Positions 40,808-51,376 of a stretch of DNA of 64,000 nucleotides are shown one piece after another; positions within the stretch are counted from its first letter, which is position 1, and every line of letters begins with the position of its first letter. The translations under genes were made by a program, and so were the position numbers. This DNA is from Lactarius indigo (lineage: Eukaryota; Basidiomycota; Agaricomycetes; Russulales; Russulaceae): assembly GCA_025766275.1 (NCBI GenBank), contig JAFKAC010000024.1, positions 620,001-684,000 on the forward strand, written 5' to 3'. The notes under the pieces are model-generated. The model had not been told where the DNA came from, did no database searches, and saw nothing but the letters and a program-made list of their open reading frames with translations.

Positions 40808-43637
40808 ATGTCCGCGGCCGAAATTCCCACCGGTCCCCCCATTACCGAAAACAAACACGCTTATCGCGTTCACAAGCGAAAGGCACGCCGCGCCGAAGAC
40901 CCCGTTACGAAATGTCAACGTGGGAGCATCACGTACGATCGCGAGAAGGGGGGGATGACGCGAGAATGGGCCAACGAGGGTGAGCTCCAGGCCTGGCTGG
41001 CAGCTGAGGAATCCGAGAAGGCTATTGAACTTATTGTAAGTCAAGTTGAGTGGTCAGACTCACCGGTCTGGCGGGAGCGGCGCGTCTTGAAGTGCTCGCG
41101 GGAATACACCGGTGGGAAGCAGAACCACGAGAATATCAACCAATGGGAAAGGAAGATCCCATCGAAGAAGACGGGCTGCCGGTGCTGTCTGACGATCAAG
41201 CGGTATCCGCACACTGAGACGATCCTTGGGAAATACGAGGACCAGCACGATCACCCGCTTAGAGATGAGAACCTACGATTTACCAGACTTTCGGATGCCA
41301 CCAAAGACCTTGTAATGGATATGGTTCACACAGGAATTGAAGCCAAGGCAATAGTGCGTTGAAATTGGTTTTTGTTTCATTTCCGAGCTGACATTTATCG
41401 CGTAGCTGAAACGTATACGCGAGTCATGCACGCGGACACAACGCGATTACTACATTACAATGTCTGACATCCGCCGGATCCGTCGGATTGTGGAGAACAA
41501 CGAAATCCGTCTTGACGATAACGACGCGATCTCTGTGCGGCTGTGGGTCACTCGGCTCCAACAGGCCGGCGGCGAGGCGACACTGAAGGACAAGCTGGAT
41601 CCCCCCCCACCCGGATCTGGATTATCTCCAGATTCCTTTGTGTTGTGCTTCCAAACTAAATTTCAGAGAGACCAATTCCAAGCTCATGGTTCGAATTTTC
41701 TGTCTATTGATGCCACCCACAATACCACACAGTACACAGGGCTGCAACTATTTACCCTGATTGTGAGGGATCCATGGGGCCAGGGTACGCTTTGTGGCAC
41801 TTTTCCGCTTTTGGGACACTTACTTCATTTCTGCTCGGCAGGCGTTCCTGTCGCGTGGATGTTGACGTCAAGCGGCACGGAAGCGACAATATATTTTTTT
41901 CTCAATTTCACCAAAATGCGGAGCCCAGAGATTACCCCTGCGATCATCATGAGCGATCGCGACAAGGCACAAATGAATGCGGTTCAGTCCATATACCCGG
42001 GGTCCACTTTGCTATTGTGCTGGTGGCATGTGCTCCGTGCGATCCGGATGCGCTTCCGCACGGAAGAATTCCCGCAACTTTGGAAGCGTATCCGTGAATG
42101 GGTGAAGACCCCTGACCAGTCAACATTTGACTTGTGGTGGGAGGAGATGCAGACCGACTCCTCGGCACCCCAGAGTGTTATTGAGTATCTCAAAGTCAAT
42201 TGGATGCCCATTGTACCCCTTTGGTCAGGGGCATCGAGGCTCAATCGTACGATCTTTCAAGAGGGTGATACTAATATGCTTATCGAGGCGTAAGTAGACT
42301 TATCATATCAAAAACCAATGAGATCGGCTTAAATCTATGTTTTATCTAGCTATCACCATGTACTCAAGTCAAAGTGGCTAGATGGGAAGCGAAATCGGCG
42401 TGCCGACCATCTCATACATGTTCTCGTAAATGATATGCTTCCGCATTACATAGCCCGCTTTGATAGCCAGGGCATGGGTTTCCAAGGACTTGACTTGGCC
42501 AACAAGCGTCGCAAGGAAATTGTCGCGCGAACGCCGGAGATGAACGCCGAGTCTATACGCGACCTCGGCAATGATCGCTTTAGTGTGCAATCTGAAACGG
42601 ACTCTTCACGCGTGTACCTGGTCGATCTCGGCAAGCGGTCTTGTGACTGTCTGGACTGGCCCAGGGTTGAGCTGTGCAAACACGTTACCGCCGTGGCCCA
42701 TTTCTTTGGGCACGATGATCAGCAAATTGGAGTGGTGGAAAATACAGTCCCCAATGCCCCCCCGCCGACTCGCGAAGGCTCGCCAGATGCGCGAAGCGAT
42801 ACAAGTGCCGCAACAACCTCGATTCTGGAGAACGTAATCACCGTCTCCAGGGAATTCCTGAACGACAGTGTTCCTTCCTCTCCAGGCACCGTCCGAAGTC
42901 TACGGACGGTCGAGGCGTATCTCACAGCCGTCGTTCACAACTCCCGCTCCTCAGGCAGTCCACTCCCGGAAAAAGAGGTAATCCCACCTAATCAACATAC
43001 ATGGACTGAGACGGCAAAGCAAATGGGTGCCACACGACGACGGAAGAGGCCCGAGCCCAGCACCACATCGTCCCCCGAGCCCCCAGCATCAACACGTATC
43101 GGGGACCTCAATCGCAAGCGACCGCGCGTGAAGATTACAGACCCGTACGCTGGTGGGGTCAGCTCTGGACGAGATGCTGCCCCAGACGCGCGAACCGCTG
43201 CCCAGAATGCTGAAACGCGCGCGCGCGCTGCAGTCGCTGCCAATGGCACTCTCTCACAACCCCCGAAACGCGGCCGCAATCGTGCGTGCGCCCCAGCCCC
43301 AGCTACACCCCCACTTCCTTCGGACCCGCCATCTACCTTGCCCCCCGTCGCATGGTACATGGCCCGCGACTTGCCTGGTGCGCAGGCCACGGTGCACGAC
43401 GCAGGGGTTCCCACTTCTGCCTCTGCCATTGTTGCGAGGAACCCCCCCATACAGCCCCTAGAACGCCACCACATGCACGCTGGATCCTCATCCGTTCCCC
43501 CTCCCTCCGTCTCCCCCACGTGGTACCCCGTTCCTGCCGCTTACCCTCCCGGAACGTACGCGCCCACCCCATATCGCTCGGTATACCCTGTATACTGGCC
43601 TTATGGCCATTTCCCACCAATCCAACGCCCACAATAG
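40808..43637 (+). CDS. MULE transposase with SWIM zinc finger
   Basis: Start MSAAEIPTGPPITENKHAYR (40808). Exon 1 to 41353, intron 41354-41405 (GTGCGT...CGTAG), exon 2 to 42289, intron 42290-42349 (GTAAGT...TCTAG), exon 3 to 43637. Exon 1 holds a FAR1/WRKY-GCM1-like N-terminal zinc region (C-S-R-E-Y..., GCRCCLTIKRY, DQHDHPL). Exon 2 holds the MULE DDE core: LSIDATHNTTQ, LLGHLLHFCSAGVPVAWML, IIMSDRDKAQMNAV, LCWWHVLRAI. Exon 3 holds a SWIM finger CDCLDWPRVELCKHVTAVAH (C-x-C ... C-x-H) and a P-rich tail. It cuts and pastes the element by binding its inverted repeats. Apparently intact. Confidence 0.92.
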
Positions 43638-43940
43638 AGTATGTAGACTGTATTTTCGTGCGCCTGAGTGTATATAGAACTGTAGCACTTTACCATAATA
43701 TATACCCCTGTTATAATCTCAGTTTGAGTATGCCGAAACAGTTTTCCGTGCTCGCGGCGTCGTACTTGTCGCTTGCACATACTTCGAGGCTCCTCCACCT
43801 CACCAGCGTCGTCGGTATCGTCGCTACCAACAGCTCCCGTCATTCCAAGCCCACCGACTTCACCGGTGTCGTCATTCCCAGCCCTCCGATCATACAACGC
43901 TTGCTACGCACAATCTTGCCATCGATCCTCCCAATCACAC

Positions 43941-44190
43941 CTTCTCTGCTTTTATTTGTTTGCTACGTCGCGTTCCCTTTCCACTCTCATCTTCTCTGCT
44001 TTTATTTGTTTGCTACGTCGCGTAAATTTCCGCTCTCATCTTCTCTGCTTTTATTTGTTTGCTACGTCGTGTTCCCTTCCGCTCTCATCTTCTCTGCTTT
44101 TATTTGTTTGCTACGTCGTCGATTCTCTCCGCTCTCATCTTCTCTGCTTTTATTTGTTCGCTGCGTCGACTTTCCTCTCTGCCCTTATTG
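43941..44190 (+). repeat. Five tandem copies of a 49-50 bp unit in the MULE
   Basis: The unit core CTTCTCTGCTTTTATTTGTT occurs at 43941, 43991, 44040, 44089 and 44139, each followed by TGCTACGTCG or a close variant and a variable 10-12 bp. Copies are about 90 % alike by eye. Confidence 0.92.
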
Positions 44191-44363
44191 TTCAACCACC
44201 CACAGGCATACCCGGGACCTGACCGGCCTGACCCCACGTCTACTCCAACCTCAGCTGAATGTGGAGCGGATGGGACGTTCAACTGAACGTATCGTCCTTC
44301 CAGTAAGTACCACCACTCTTTTTTCCTTCCGTCTCTACTGACATTCGTCCGCCACACTTCTAG

Positions 44364-44732
44364 CCGCCCGATGCAGGCGCCCTGCTCATCTTTATTAGGC
44401 GTCTCGTTGCAATCGAGGCGCGTTGGATCCCTCGGGCGCAGGGGTGTAGCCTATACATCCAACCCACTCTTATCGGCGTCCGACCCTCGCCCGGCGTCTC
44501 GGCGTCAACACACGCAGCACTCTACGTCATCTCCCCGACGGGCCCATATATCCGCGATCTTAACGGCAGGGATTCAGGCATCCCGACCGCGGTAAGTGTC
44601 ACTCACATTTTTCCCTTCCACGAAGTCGAAGGCCGTCGCTCCGCCCCAGCTCTCGCCTACTCGACCCTTCTTCTCAAAATCCAGAAGTCTACTCATGGTC
44701 AATTTGCGTACGTGACACGGGTTGTCTGGTAA
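44364..44732 (+). CDS. Possible second MULE gene, last exon
   Basis: Open frame of 122 codons without its own ATG, preceded by a good acceptor (CACACTTCTAG) and a donor at about 44303 (CCAGTAAGTACC). Reads PPDAGALLIFIRRLVAIEAR, HAALYVISPTGPYIRDLNG, SAPALAYSTLLLKIQKS and ends VTRVVW with TAA. No known domain. Weak evidence: codon content and flanking splice signals only. Confidence 0.3.
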   Translation, partial: PPDAGALLIFIRRLVAIEARWIPRAQGCSLYIQPTLIGVRPSPGVSASTHAALYVISPTGPYIRDLNGRDSGIPTAVSVTHIFPFHEVEGRRSAPALAYSTLLLKIQKSTHGQFAYVTRVVW

Positions 44733-45315
44733 TCGTCTTAATTTTTTTTTCTTTCTTTTCGTCTTCTGACGTGAATTTTCATGATACTCTCACTCTCTTG
44801 GCCCATCCCCCTCGAAACAGAGGCCCACTCATGATCAACTTGCGTACGAGACACGAGCTGTCTGGTAATCACGTACTCTTTAACCTCTTTCTTTTCTCTT
44901 ACACGTACGTGTTTTTCTTTCGTACGCACTTCGCTCTACTCACCACCGCAGTTTGCCACCACCCTCTGTTCCCCGTACTTGCCTCCGTTCACCGCACTCA
45001 CCACCGCGTTCGCCTCCGTCCTCCACACCACCCTCTACTCTTCGCACTCGACTCCATTCCCTACACCATGTCCACTTGTCTCCGTTCCCCTCCTCACCGT
45101 TCTCGTCCTTCACTTCCATTCCCTTCACTGCTCTCCAACTCGCTCGCTGACTTAATTGTATTACCAAACAATGTATTCATGTGACTTTTAATTATCTAAT
45201 AGTAAATGTTGGTTGTCCGGGAGAATAACATGTTCTTTATTAGCTAAGAGATAGGAATTCTTTTGGAGCGAAAATAGTTGTTTGGGCGGGGATTGAACTT
45301 TGAGGCCGGTCCAGA
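44733..45315. other. MULE 3' noncoding region with a diverged duplication
   Basis: ACTCATGATCAACTTGCGTA (44826-44845) repeats ACTCATGGTCAATTTGCGTA (44691-44710), each continuing to CTGTCTGGTAATC or TTGTCTGGTAATC and then a T-rich tract, i.e. a roughly 135-bp imperfect direct repeat. No gene supported. Confidence 0.5.
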
Positions 45316-45355
45316 GCGGACCGGTCCGTGGGACCGATGCGAAAATTAGCCAACT
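45316..45355 (-). repeat. MULE right terminal inverted repeat
   Basis: Read on minus from 45355: AGTTGGCTAATTTTCGCATC onward; matches the left end over the TTTTCGCATCGGTCCCACGG core. Confidence 0.88.
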
Positions 45356-45364
45356 CTTAATGAG

Positions 45365-48300
45365 GTACTGCAAGCGCCTGCCCCTGCCGAAATGCCGGGA
45401 GTCCAGAATGGCCTCGACTTCGTATTCCTCTTCGCCATCAATCAGTTCGGGCGGCGGGCGCGTGAAGTTTTCCCCGTGTAAGGGAGTTTGTTTGTAGGGC
45501 GTTAGGAGATCGATGTGGAACACTGGATGTATACTCCACTGCGTGGGAAGTTCCAATCGATAATTATAGGGTGACATCACCTGGATCACCCTAAAGGGTC
45601 CGTGGCGTCGCGCCGCTAATTTTGCTGTGGGTTGATTGGTTCGAAGGTGCTTTCCTTCTAACCACACGAGGTCGTTGACACGGAACTTGGGCGTATCTTT
45701 GTTGCGCACCCATGCTTCTTGTGCCCTTTTCATAAGGCGTTGGGCGTCCCTTCTAGCTTCTTTCAGCTGTGTCAGTCGTGTGGCTACTTGTGGAATAGGG
45801 GATGGCTTATCGGTCCAATCAGCTCGCGGGTCGTATCCCATAAGGAGTTGGAACGGTGACTGCTTCGCGTGCTCATGAGGCCAGTTGTTATGCGCGAATT
45901 CGGCTATTGGCAGATATGTGGTCCAGTCGTCTTGGCGTTCATTCACCCAGAAGCGTAAATATTGCTCCAACCATTGGTTGGTCCTTTCCGACTGCCCGTC
46001 GGTACGTGGGTGGTATGCCGTGGATATATTTTGCTGCACCCCTAGGATTCGGCATGCTTCTCTTGTAAACTTAGATGTGAAGCGGGGGTCTCGGTCGCTG
46101 ATGATTTTGCGCGGTAGTCCGAATCGTTTAAAAACATGACCGACGTACAACGCGGCGGTCTCTTCTGCAGTTATTTCTTCTCGGCACGGTATAAACACCG
46201 AGGCCTTGCTGCAGTCGTGGTCGGTGACGGTGAGGATGCTATCATGTCCCCCGGATGTCGGCAGCTTGGTAATGAAGTCAATCGCTACCGTTTGGAAGGG
46301 GAGCGCGTCGAGTATCGGCGTGATGGGGTGCAGTGCTGCTCGTATAGGACGCGTGTTTACTTTGTTTCGTTGACATTCTGCACATCCTTGGACATATTCG
46401 TACACATCCTTGCGTAGCCGTGGCCACCAATAATGTCTCTCCAGGATTCGTTGTGTTTTCGCGATTCCGGGGTGGCCATGTATTGGCAAGTCATGGTGGT
46501 CATGGATCAATACACGATGCGTTGACGCTGGTCCGGTTATTACGAACCTGCCATCCTTATACCATTCCCCTTGTATCTTCTTCAACTGGTGGGAGTCTAC
46601 CCACACTTTGATGACTTCCTCGTCTTGTTGATGTCGCGGTTGCGACAGGTTCGGGTTGAGGGTGAGTGTCCTTGCCGTGTTAAGGGTTCGGACAAAGACT
46701 TCGGGTGGCAGTACCACCACTTCGCTGTTGTCTTCCGCTCCCTGGTCGTAGTCTGGTCGGCGCGACAACGCGTCTGCTCGTCCATTGTTCTTTCCTTTAA
46801 TGTGGTGAATTTCGAAGTCGTATTCGGAAAGTTCTAACACTTCCCTGGCGACGCGTCTACTGATCTTCTGCGGTGATTTCCAGTATTGCAGGTTGAGGTG
46901 ATCCGAGTAAATTTTGATCTTATGCGGGGCTCCGGCGAGTAGCGGTCTCCAGTTTCGTAACGCCTTGACTATGGCCAGCAATTCTAGGTCATAGATGTCG
47001 TAGTTGCGTTCGGCTTCCGAAAGTGTTGCGGAGTAATATCCTATTGGGTGTCGCTTTCCATCAGCCTTTTTCTGTAGGAGTACAGCTCCCACCGCGTATC
47101 CCGAGGCGTCGACTTCTAATTCGAACGGATCCTGGAGGACTGGGTGCGCTAGTACTGGTTCCTCCGTTACGAGGCGTTTTAATGTGTTAAATGCCTCTTC
47201 TTCCGCTTCCGTCCATCTCCATTCTTCGTCCTTTCGTGTTAGTTTGGTCAGCGGCTTTGCGTGGTTTGCGAAACCGCGAATGAAAAGCCTGTAAAAGTTA
47301 CAGAAGCCAAGGAAGGATCGAACGTCTTTGACCTTCGTGGGCGTTGGCCAGTTTTTAATGCCTTGAACTTTTACGGGGTCCATGCGAGTTACCCCCTTTT
47401 CAAGGATTACCCCCAGGTAATCCATTCGCGGTTGATGGAAAAGGCACTTCTCAAGTTTGAAGTATAGGTCGTGTTCTTCTGCCACGCGTAGGACGTCGCG
47501 GACTGCCGAAACATGGGCGTCTAGATCATGGTCGAAATGAGTCGCGATACCGATATCATCCATATAGACACGTATCGTAGTGCCGAGGCGATCGTGCTTC
47601 GCGATCGTGTCGCGGTAGATGTGATTCATCATCGCTTGGAAGGTGGCCGGAGAGTTGGTAAGGCCGAAGAACATGACCGTTGGTTCGAAAAGACCGAATT
47701 TGGTCTTGAACGCCGCTTTCTCTTGATCGCCGTCGCGAATGCGTATGTTGTTGTAGCCCCATCGGATGTCAAGCTTGGTGTATATGTGAGCGTTACTGAG
47801 GTCCAAAATGAGATCTTGAATGAGCGGCAACGGGTATTGATTGCGAATGGTGTGTGAGTTGATGACTCGATAGTCCTGGACGGGGCGTAGTTTTCCGTCC
47901 TTCTTTTTAATAAAAAAGAAGGAAGACGCGTACGGGGATATAGAGGGGCGCAAATAGCCCTGCTTCAGTTTTTCGTCTAAGAATTCCTTGAGTTCGCCTT
48001 CTTCCTTTTGTGTCATGGGGTATATCTTGCAGTCTATAGCCGCCGGTGCTGATGGTTTGAAGTCGATTGCGTGATCCCACGGTCTTGCTGGGGGAAAACG
48101 GTGTGAGGCCTGCTCATTAAAGAGTTTGCTAAACTCTGCGTATTCGGGTGGCAGCACGGCCGCCGTCTGCTGCTGTTTTGCTGATATGGCCAACTCCGTC
48201 GAGGTCGTGGCTCGTGCGAAGGTTTCTTCGTGTAGTTCCAGTAAGATTTCCTCCTTTTCTGCGGTGATTAGGGCTCGCGCCGCAGACGCGGTAAGCAGTT

Positions 48301-48775
48301 CTTCCGTGGTGGCTAGCACTACAGGTTGTACGTCGGGGTGTGTTGTTGCCATGGCCCAACTGATGGTGGGCTCGAAGGCGCTTAGCCATGGGTAACCAAG
48401 TACCATATCCTCGCTTCCGAGGTCGGTGACCAGAAAGGTCATCTTCTTTATCTGTCCACGCGTTTTCACTTCTAGGTTAACGTAATGAGTGATTAACCCA
48501 GCTTTGTTTTCCGTATTGTCTATATTCCATATTTTGCGAGGCGTTTCCAGCGCCTGTGCCAGGATTCCTGCCTTGGCCGCCATACTTGGTTTGATAAAGT
48601 TATCGGTCGCTCCGGAGTCGACCAACGCATTTGTTTCAGTCGTTTGGTAATTCGTTCGGACAGTCACTGGAATTCGTAGAGATCGATAGCGCGTTGTCAC
48701 AATTACGGAATTACATTGTAAGGCCCTCACCCAGACTGACGGGTTCAGGCGTCCCGAAAACCCTCTTTTCCCCAC
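45365..48775 (-). CDS. pol: G2 pol: protease, reverse transcriptase, RNase H, integrase, start of chromodomain
   Basis: Entered by -1 shift from gag. In order: protease ALVDSGATDNFIKPSM; reverse transcriptase with KKKDGKLRPVQDYRVINSHT, FFGLTNSPATFQAMM and RVYMDDIGIATHF; RNase H with FELEVDASGYAVGAVLLQ and YDIYDLELLAIVKALRNW; integrase zinc region H-x-H-P-G-I-A-K-T ... CAECQRNK, core with AIDFITKLPTSGG, DRDPRFTSKF and TAYHPRTDGQSERTNQWLEQ; then GPFRVIQVMSPYNYRLELP, HPVFHIDLLTPYK and a chromodomain EEYEVEAILDSR ... LQYLIK that is cut by the MULE at 45364. No stop or shift within, so the enzyme was complete before the MULE arrived. The chromodomain is thought to steer integration to particular chromatin. 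Confidence 0.95.
48729..48772 (-). promoter_or_regulatory. G2 gag/pol -1 frameshift signal
   Basis: Element strand reads TGG GGA AAA GAG in the gag frame, giving the slippery heptamer G GGA AAA at 48772-48766. Gag ends 19 nt later (TGA at 48747-48745), while the -1 frame is open into pol. Downstream hairpins are possible (GGGTT with AACCC, or CCTGAACCC with GGGTGAGG) but less clear than in G1, G3 and G4. Confidence 0.8.
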
Positions 48776-50793
48776 AAATCTTGGAGGATGAGGTCCTTTA
48801 CCTCATCCGTACTATTGGCCACCTGCGTGAGCCACTCCTTTGCTTGTTCTCCTGCCGTCTTCGTGCTTGCTGCGTTGATTTGAGGCGCCGGTGTTGCGCT
48901 GGGTGCCGGGGTCATATATCCGGGCAGTGAGGGTTCGTATTGTGATACGGGCCCTTGATGCCACGTGGTTTCAGTCATTCGACTACTTGATGGCGCGTTC
49001 TGCCAGTGTCCTTGTGCGCGCGGATGGGGGCAATTTTGTGAGAGGTGTCCCGGAGCGTGGCAATTGTAGCAAAGGACGTTCCTTAAGTCTCGCCTCGACC
49101 CTCCTCTTCCTCGTCCTCTTGCGCCTGGCCCCCCTCTTGGCGGGAACGGTGGTGTTTGCCAGTCGCGGTGGGGTAGTTTATTAAAGTCGATATCTTCTGA
49201 TCCTGCTAGTCGTACCTTGGCGCGATCGGCCGAGGTGTCCATGGCCCAGGGGTTAGTCTGGGGTAAGTTTTGCGGGATCGCCCATCCAGCGTTGCCGGTC
49301 TGTTTCTTGGGTTGTGTGGGGGTATTTTTGTACTCGTTGAGTCTTGCCTTGAGATGGATGTAATTCTTCTGCCGTTTGAGTACGGCCCTTTTCCAGTCGT
49401 CGAATGTGACTGGGTCGTCGAATTGAAATGCGTTCTTGAACAGTTCTCTCGGTAGACCCGACGTAAAGAGGTCGATCGTTTGGGGTTCGTTGAGGCGATA
49501 ATGAGCCTTCCGTGCTAGCTGTTCGAAATCATTGACGTACTTGTCAATGTCCTCCCCCGTCATTTTAAGCCCTTTTCGTAGTATTGCTTGTGCTTGTTCG
49601 CGCTCCAATGTGTTTTCAAATCGTTGGCTGAAACCGTCTGCTACGGTGTCCCACAGATCACGGGTGTAGGGACTGATCCCTCGTTGTATTTGCCTGTTGA
49701 GCCAGTTTAGGAAGGATAAGACCCATTCGCTGACCGCTCCGCCCTTGATGTATGACAGAAACAGGAGACATCTTCGGTAGTCGTTGCGCATGATGGGGGC
49801 ATCTAAATTCATGCCCCAGTAGACGTGCCACTGCGTCAGAAACTGATCTACTTTAAGTCTGTCTCCGTCAAAAATAGAAGGTGGCTCGCCGGTTAGTTTT
49901 TCGTTATGATGACCTCCGCCTCCAGCATCTCCGCCACCTCCTCCTCCTCCGCCTCCACCGCCCGGTGGTCCGGCGGGGGGTCCTCTCGGTGGCTCGGTTC
50001 TTCGTAAGTCGAATGGGACTCCTCCTCCAGGCGGGGGTGGCGGGTCTCCGCCAGGTCCTCCTATCCCTGGAGGTAATTCTATGATTTGTCGGCGTTCGGA
50101 TGGGGGATCTCCCCTGTCTGATCCGATGGCTCGAAAGATTGCGGCGTCGTCCGCGGTCATTCGTACTCCGGTTTCTGGGTTGATGGGCATGATGACGTCT
50201 CTTGCCTCCGCTCTTATGGCACGCGCTTCTTCAATGGCAACTTCTTCCATAGCTTGCGTCAAGGTTGCCATAATAGCTGGCGATCGAATATGAATTGGCT
50301 CTGGCTCTGTAATGTGTGCGGACTCAGCTCGTTCAATGAGGAAGTCCTGTATGGCTCCTCCACTAGTCTCAGTTTGGTTCGGCTCGCGTCCTTCGCTTTC
50401 TTCGTCCTCTTCTTGGCTCTGCTCTGCTTCTTCCGACACTACCTCTCCGGTGGAGTGTTCTCGTACTTGCCCGTCAATAGGGCCCCAATCGGTTCGGCTA
50501 TTGAGTTCTCGTGCGTCGATATCGCACTGATATCTGGGTCCTGCTGGTCGTATGGCGTCCCACTGGGAGTCTATGGGGTTCCACGCAACTTCTACCCAAC
50601 ACAGGTGGTCAAAGTTGAACTCAACTGGGCGGAACCTGCTGGGTCCGTTAAACTCAACGAAGTATCCGGTTTCTTCTTGTCTTTCCCTCCAGCTGGCGGC
50701 TTGTAAAAAGCGCGTGGGGACGTTGCGTTCTCCTCTTCTTGGGAGCGAATAGGGACGGAAACTGGTCCACTGGTCTCTGGTTGTTACAGCCAC
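48745..50793 (-). CDS. gag: G2 gag, 682 codons, GUG start
   Basis: Reads GUG GCU GUA ACA ACC (VAVTTRDQWTSFRPYSLPRR). The upstream in-frame TAA is 18 nt before the GUG and no ATG lies between; the first in-frame ATG is about 170 codons in, after the conserved N-terminal block RFRPVEFNFDHLCWVEVAWN. Then an acidic linker, a poly-glycine/proline tract near 49900-50050, the capsid domain (LTGEPPSIFDGDRLKVDQFL, FLSYIKGGAVSEWVLSFLNW, DLWDTVADGFSQRFENTLER) and a CCHC knuckle CYNCHAPGHLSQNC near 49075-49035. Intact. It forms the particle shell and binds RNA. Confidence 0.9.
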   Translation of the reverse strand: MAVTTRDQWTSFRPYSLPRRGERNVPTRFLQAASWRERQEETGYFVEFNGPSRFRPVEFNFDHLCWVEVAWNPIDSQWDAIRPAGPRYQCDIDARELNSRTDWGPIDGQVREHSTGEVVSEEAEQSQEEDEESEGREPNQTETSGGAIQDFLIERAESAHITEPEPIHIRSPAIMATLTQAMEEVAIEEARAIRAEARDVIMPINPETGVRMTADDAAIFRAIGSDRGDPPSERRQIIELPPGIGGPGGDPPPPPGGGVPFDLRRTEPPRGPPAGPPGGGGGGGGGGGDAGGGGHHNEKLTGEPPSIFDGDRLKVDQFLTQWHVYWGMNLDAPIMRNDYRRCLLFLSYIKGGAVSEWVLSFLNWLNRQIQRGISPYTRDLWDTVADGFSQRFENTLEREQAQAILRKGLKMTGEDIDKYVNDFEQLARKAHYRLNEPQTIDLFTSGLPRELFKNAFQFDDPVTFDDWKRAVLKRQKNYIHLKARLNEYKNTPTQPKKQTGNAGWAIPQNLPQTNPWAMDTSADRAKVRLAGSEDIDFNKLPHRDWQTPPFPPRGGPGARGRGRGGSRRDLRNVLCYNCHAPGHLSQNCPHPRAQGHWQNAPSSSRMTETTWHQGPVSQYEPSLPGYMTPAPSATPAPQINAASTKTAGEQAKEWLTQVANSTDEVKDLILQDLWGKEGFRDA

Positions 50794-50799
50794 GATGGT

Positions 50800-50810
50800 A
50801 TCTTGGCCTT
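50800..50810 (-). other. G2 self-priming primer-binding site
   Basis: Element strand AAGGCCAAGAT, the perfect 11-nt complement of ATCTTGGCCTT at 51070-51060 in the LTR, about 30 nt after a TATTTAA box (about 51104-51098). Confidence 0.83.
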
Positions 50811-50812
50811 AA

Positions 50813-51371
50813 TGTAACGCCGTCACAGCGTTAGCTCGACTTGAGCTTGAGAGAGGCGATAACAACTTAGCGCGAATGTATGCTTGACACGACGACGCGA
50901 AGGTCCGTGTGCCTGCCTTAGTGAATACGCGAAGGTACACCGGCAGGGCCTATGCTTATCCGGTCTTGTCACAAATGAAGTTGGACACTGAGTAATATTC
51001 AGAGAGATGAGATGAATAGAGAGAGAGAGAAACAAAGGAGAAACAAGTGACGATTCAAGAAGGCCAAGATGGCATATCCTGGCCTTCACAAGACAAGTTA
51101 AATACAGTTCCAGCGGGCTTAGAAGCGCCGCTATGAGTCACAGTAAGTAAGCGTCCAACGTATCGCAGAAACATCGCAAACCCTAATACTACTAGTACCA
51201 GTACTAGTGGCGTCGGTCATCAGTCAGCTATCGTACCCTATCACCTATCGCATCGCCGTATCACCGTAAGTAAGTCCGCAACTAATCTACCTTACCGCCG
51301 TAGCTGCAACCGGTACAGTAAGGGTCCTAATCAATCGCTATACCACAACACAGAAAGTCCGAAACGTGACA
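50813..51371 (-). repeat. G2 5' LTR
   Basis: TGTAACGCCG to CGTGACA in plus orientation; GATAA duplication follows at 51372-51376. Confidence 0.96.
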
Positions 51372-51376
51372 GATAA

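Larger units (their letters stand above)
40544..45355 (+). mobile_element. MULE (Mutator-like) DNA transposon in the G2 chromodomain
   Basis: 4812 bp between 9-bp duplications CTTAATGAG (40535-40543, 45356-45364), the length typical of MULEs. Terminal inverted repeats of about 40 bp share TTTCGCATCGGTCCCACGG. The insertion falls inside codons for L-I-K of the G2 chromodomain, and the frame reads on cleanly on each side. Carries a three-exon MULE transposase. Confidence 0.93.
38627..51371 (-). mobile_element. Ty3/gypsy chromovirus G2, minus strand, recent
   Basis: LTRs 38627-39185 and 50813-51371 (559 bp each) with one visible difference (GAGACGAAT/GAGATGAAT). Flanked by GATAA (38622-38626, 51372-51376). 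Gag and pol overlap with a -1 shift site, and pol runs through a chromodomain into a long C-terminal extension. The only damage is a MULE in the chromodomain. It is the youngest retrotransposon with two visible LTRs in the window. Confidence 0.95.

Noticed and set aside
43941..44190. CRISPR-like array
   Set aside because: Five near-identical units with joints of only 10-12 bp in a fungal transposon; an ordinary tandem repeat.
43286..44341. A 351-codon plus-strand ORF in the MULE
   Set aside because: Overlaps the real transposase frame and then reads through the 49-50 bp tandem repeat; fortuitous.
44733..45184. A further gene in the MULE 3' region
   Set aside because: Pyrimidine-rich tracts with a diverged direct repeat; frames change with each copy and no motif is recognisable.
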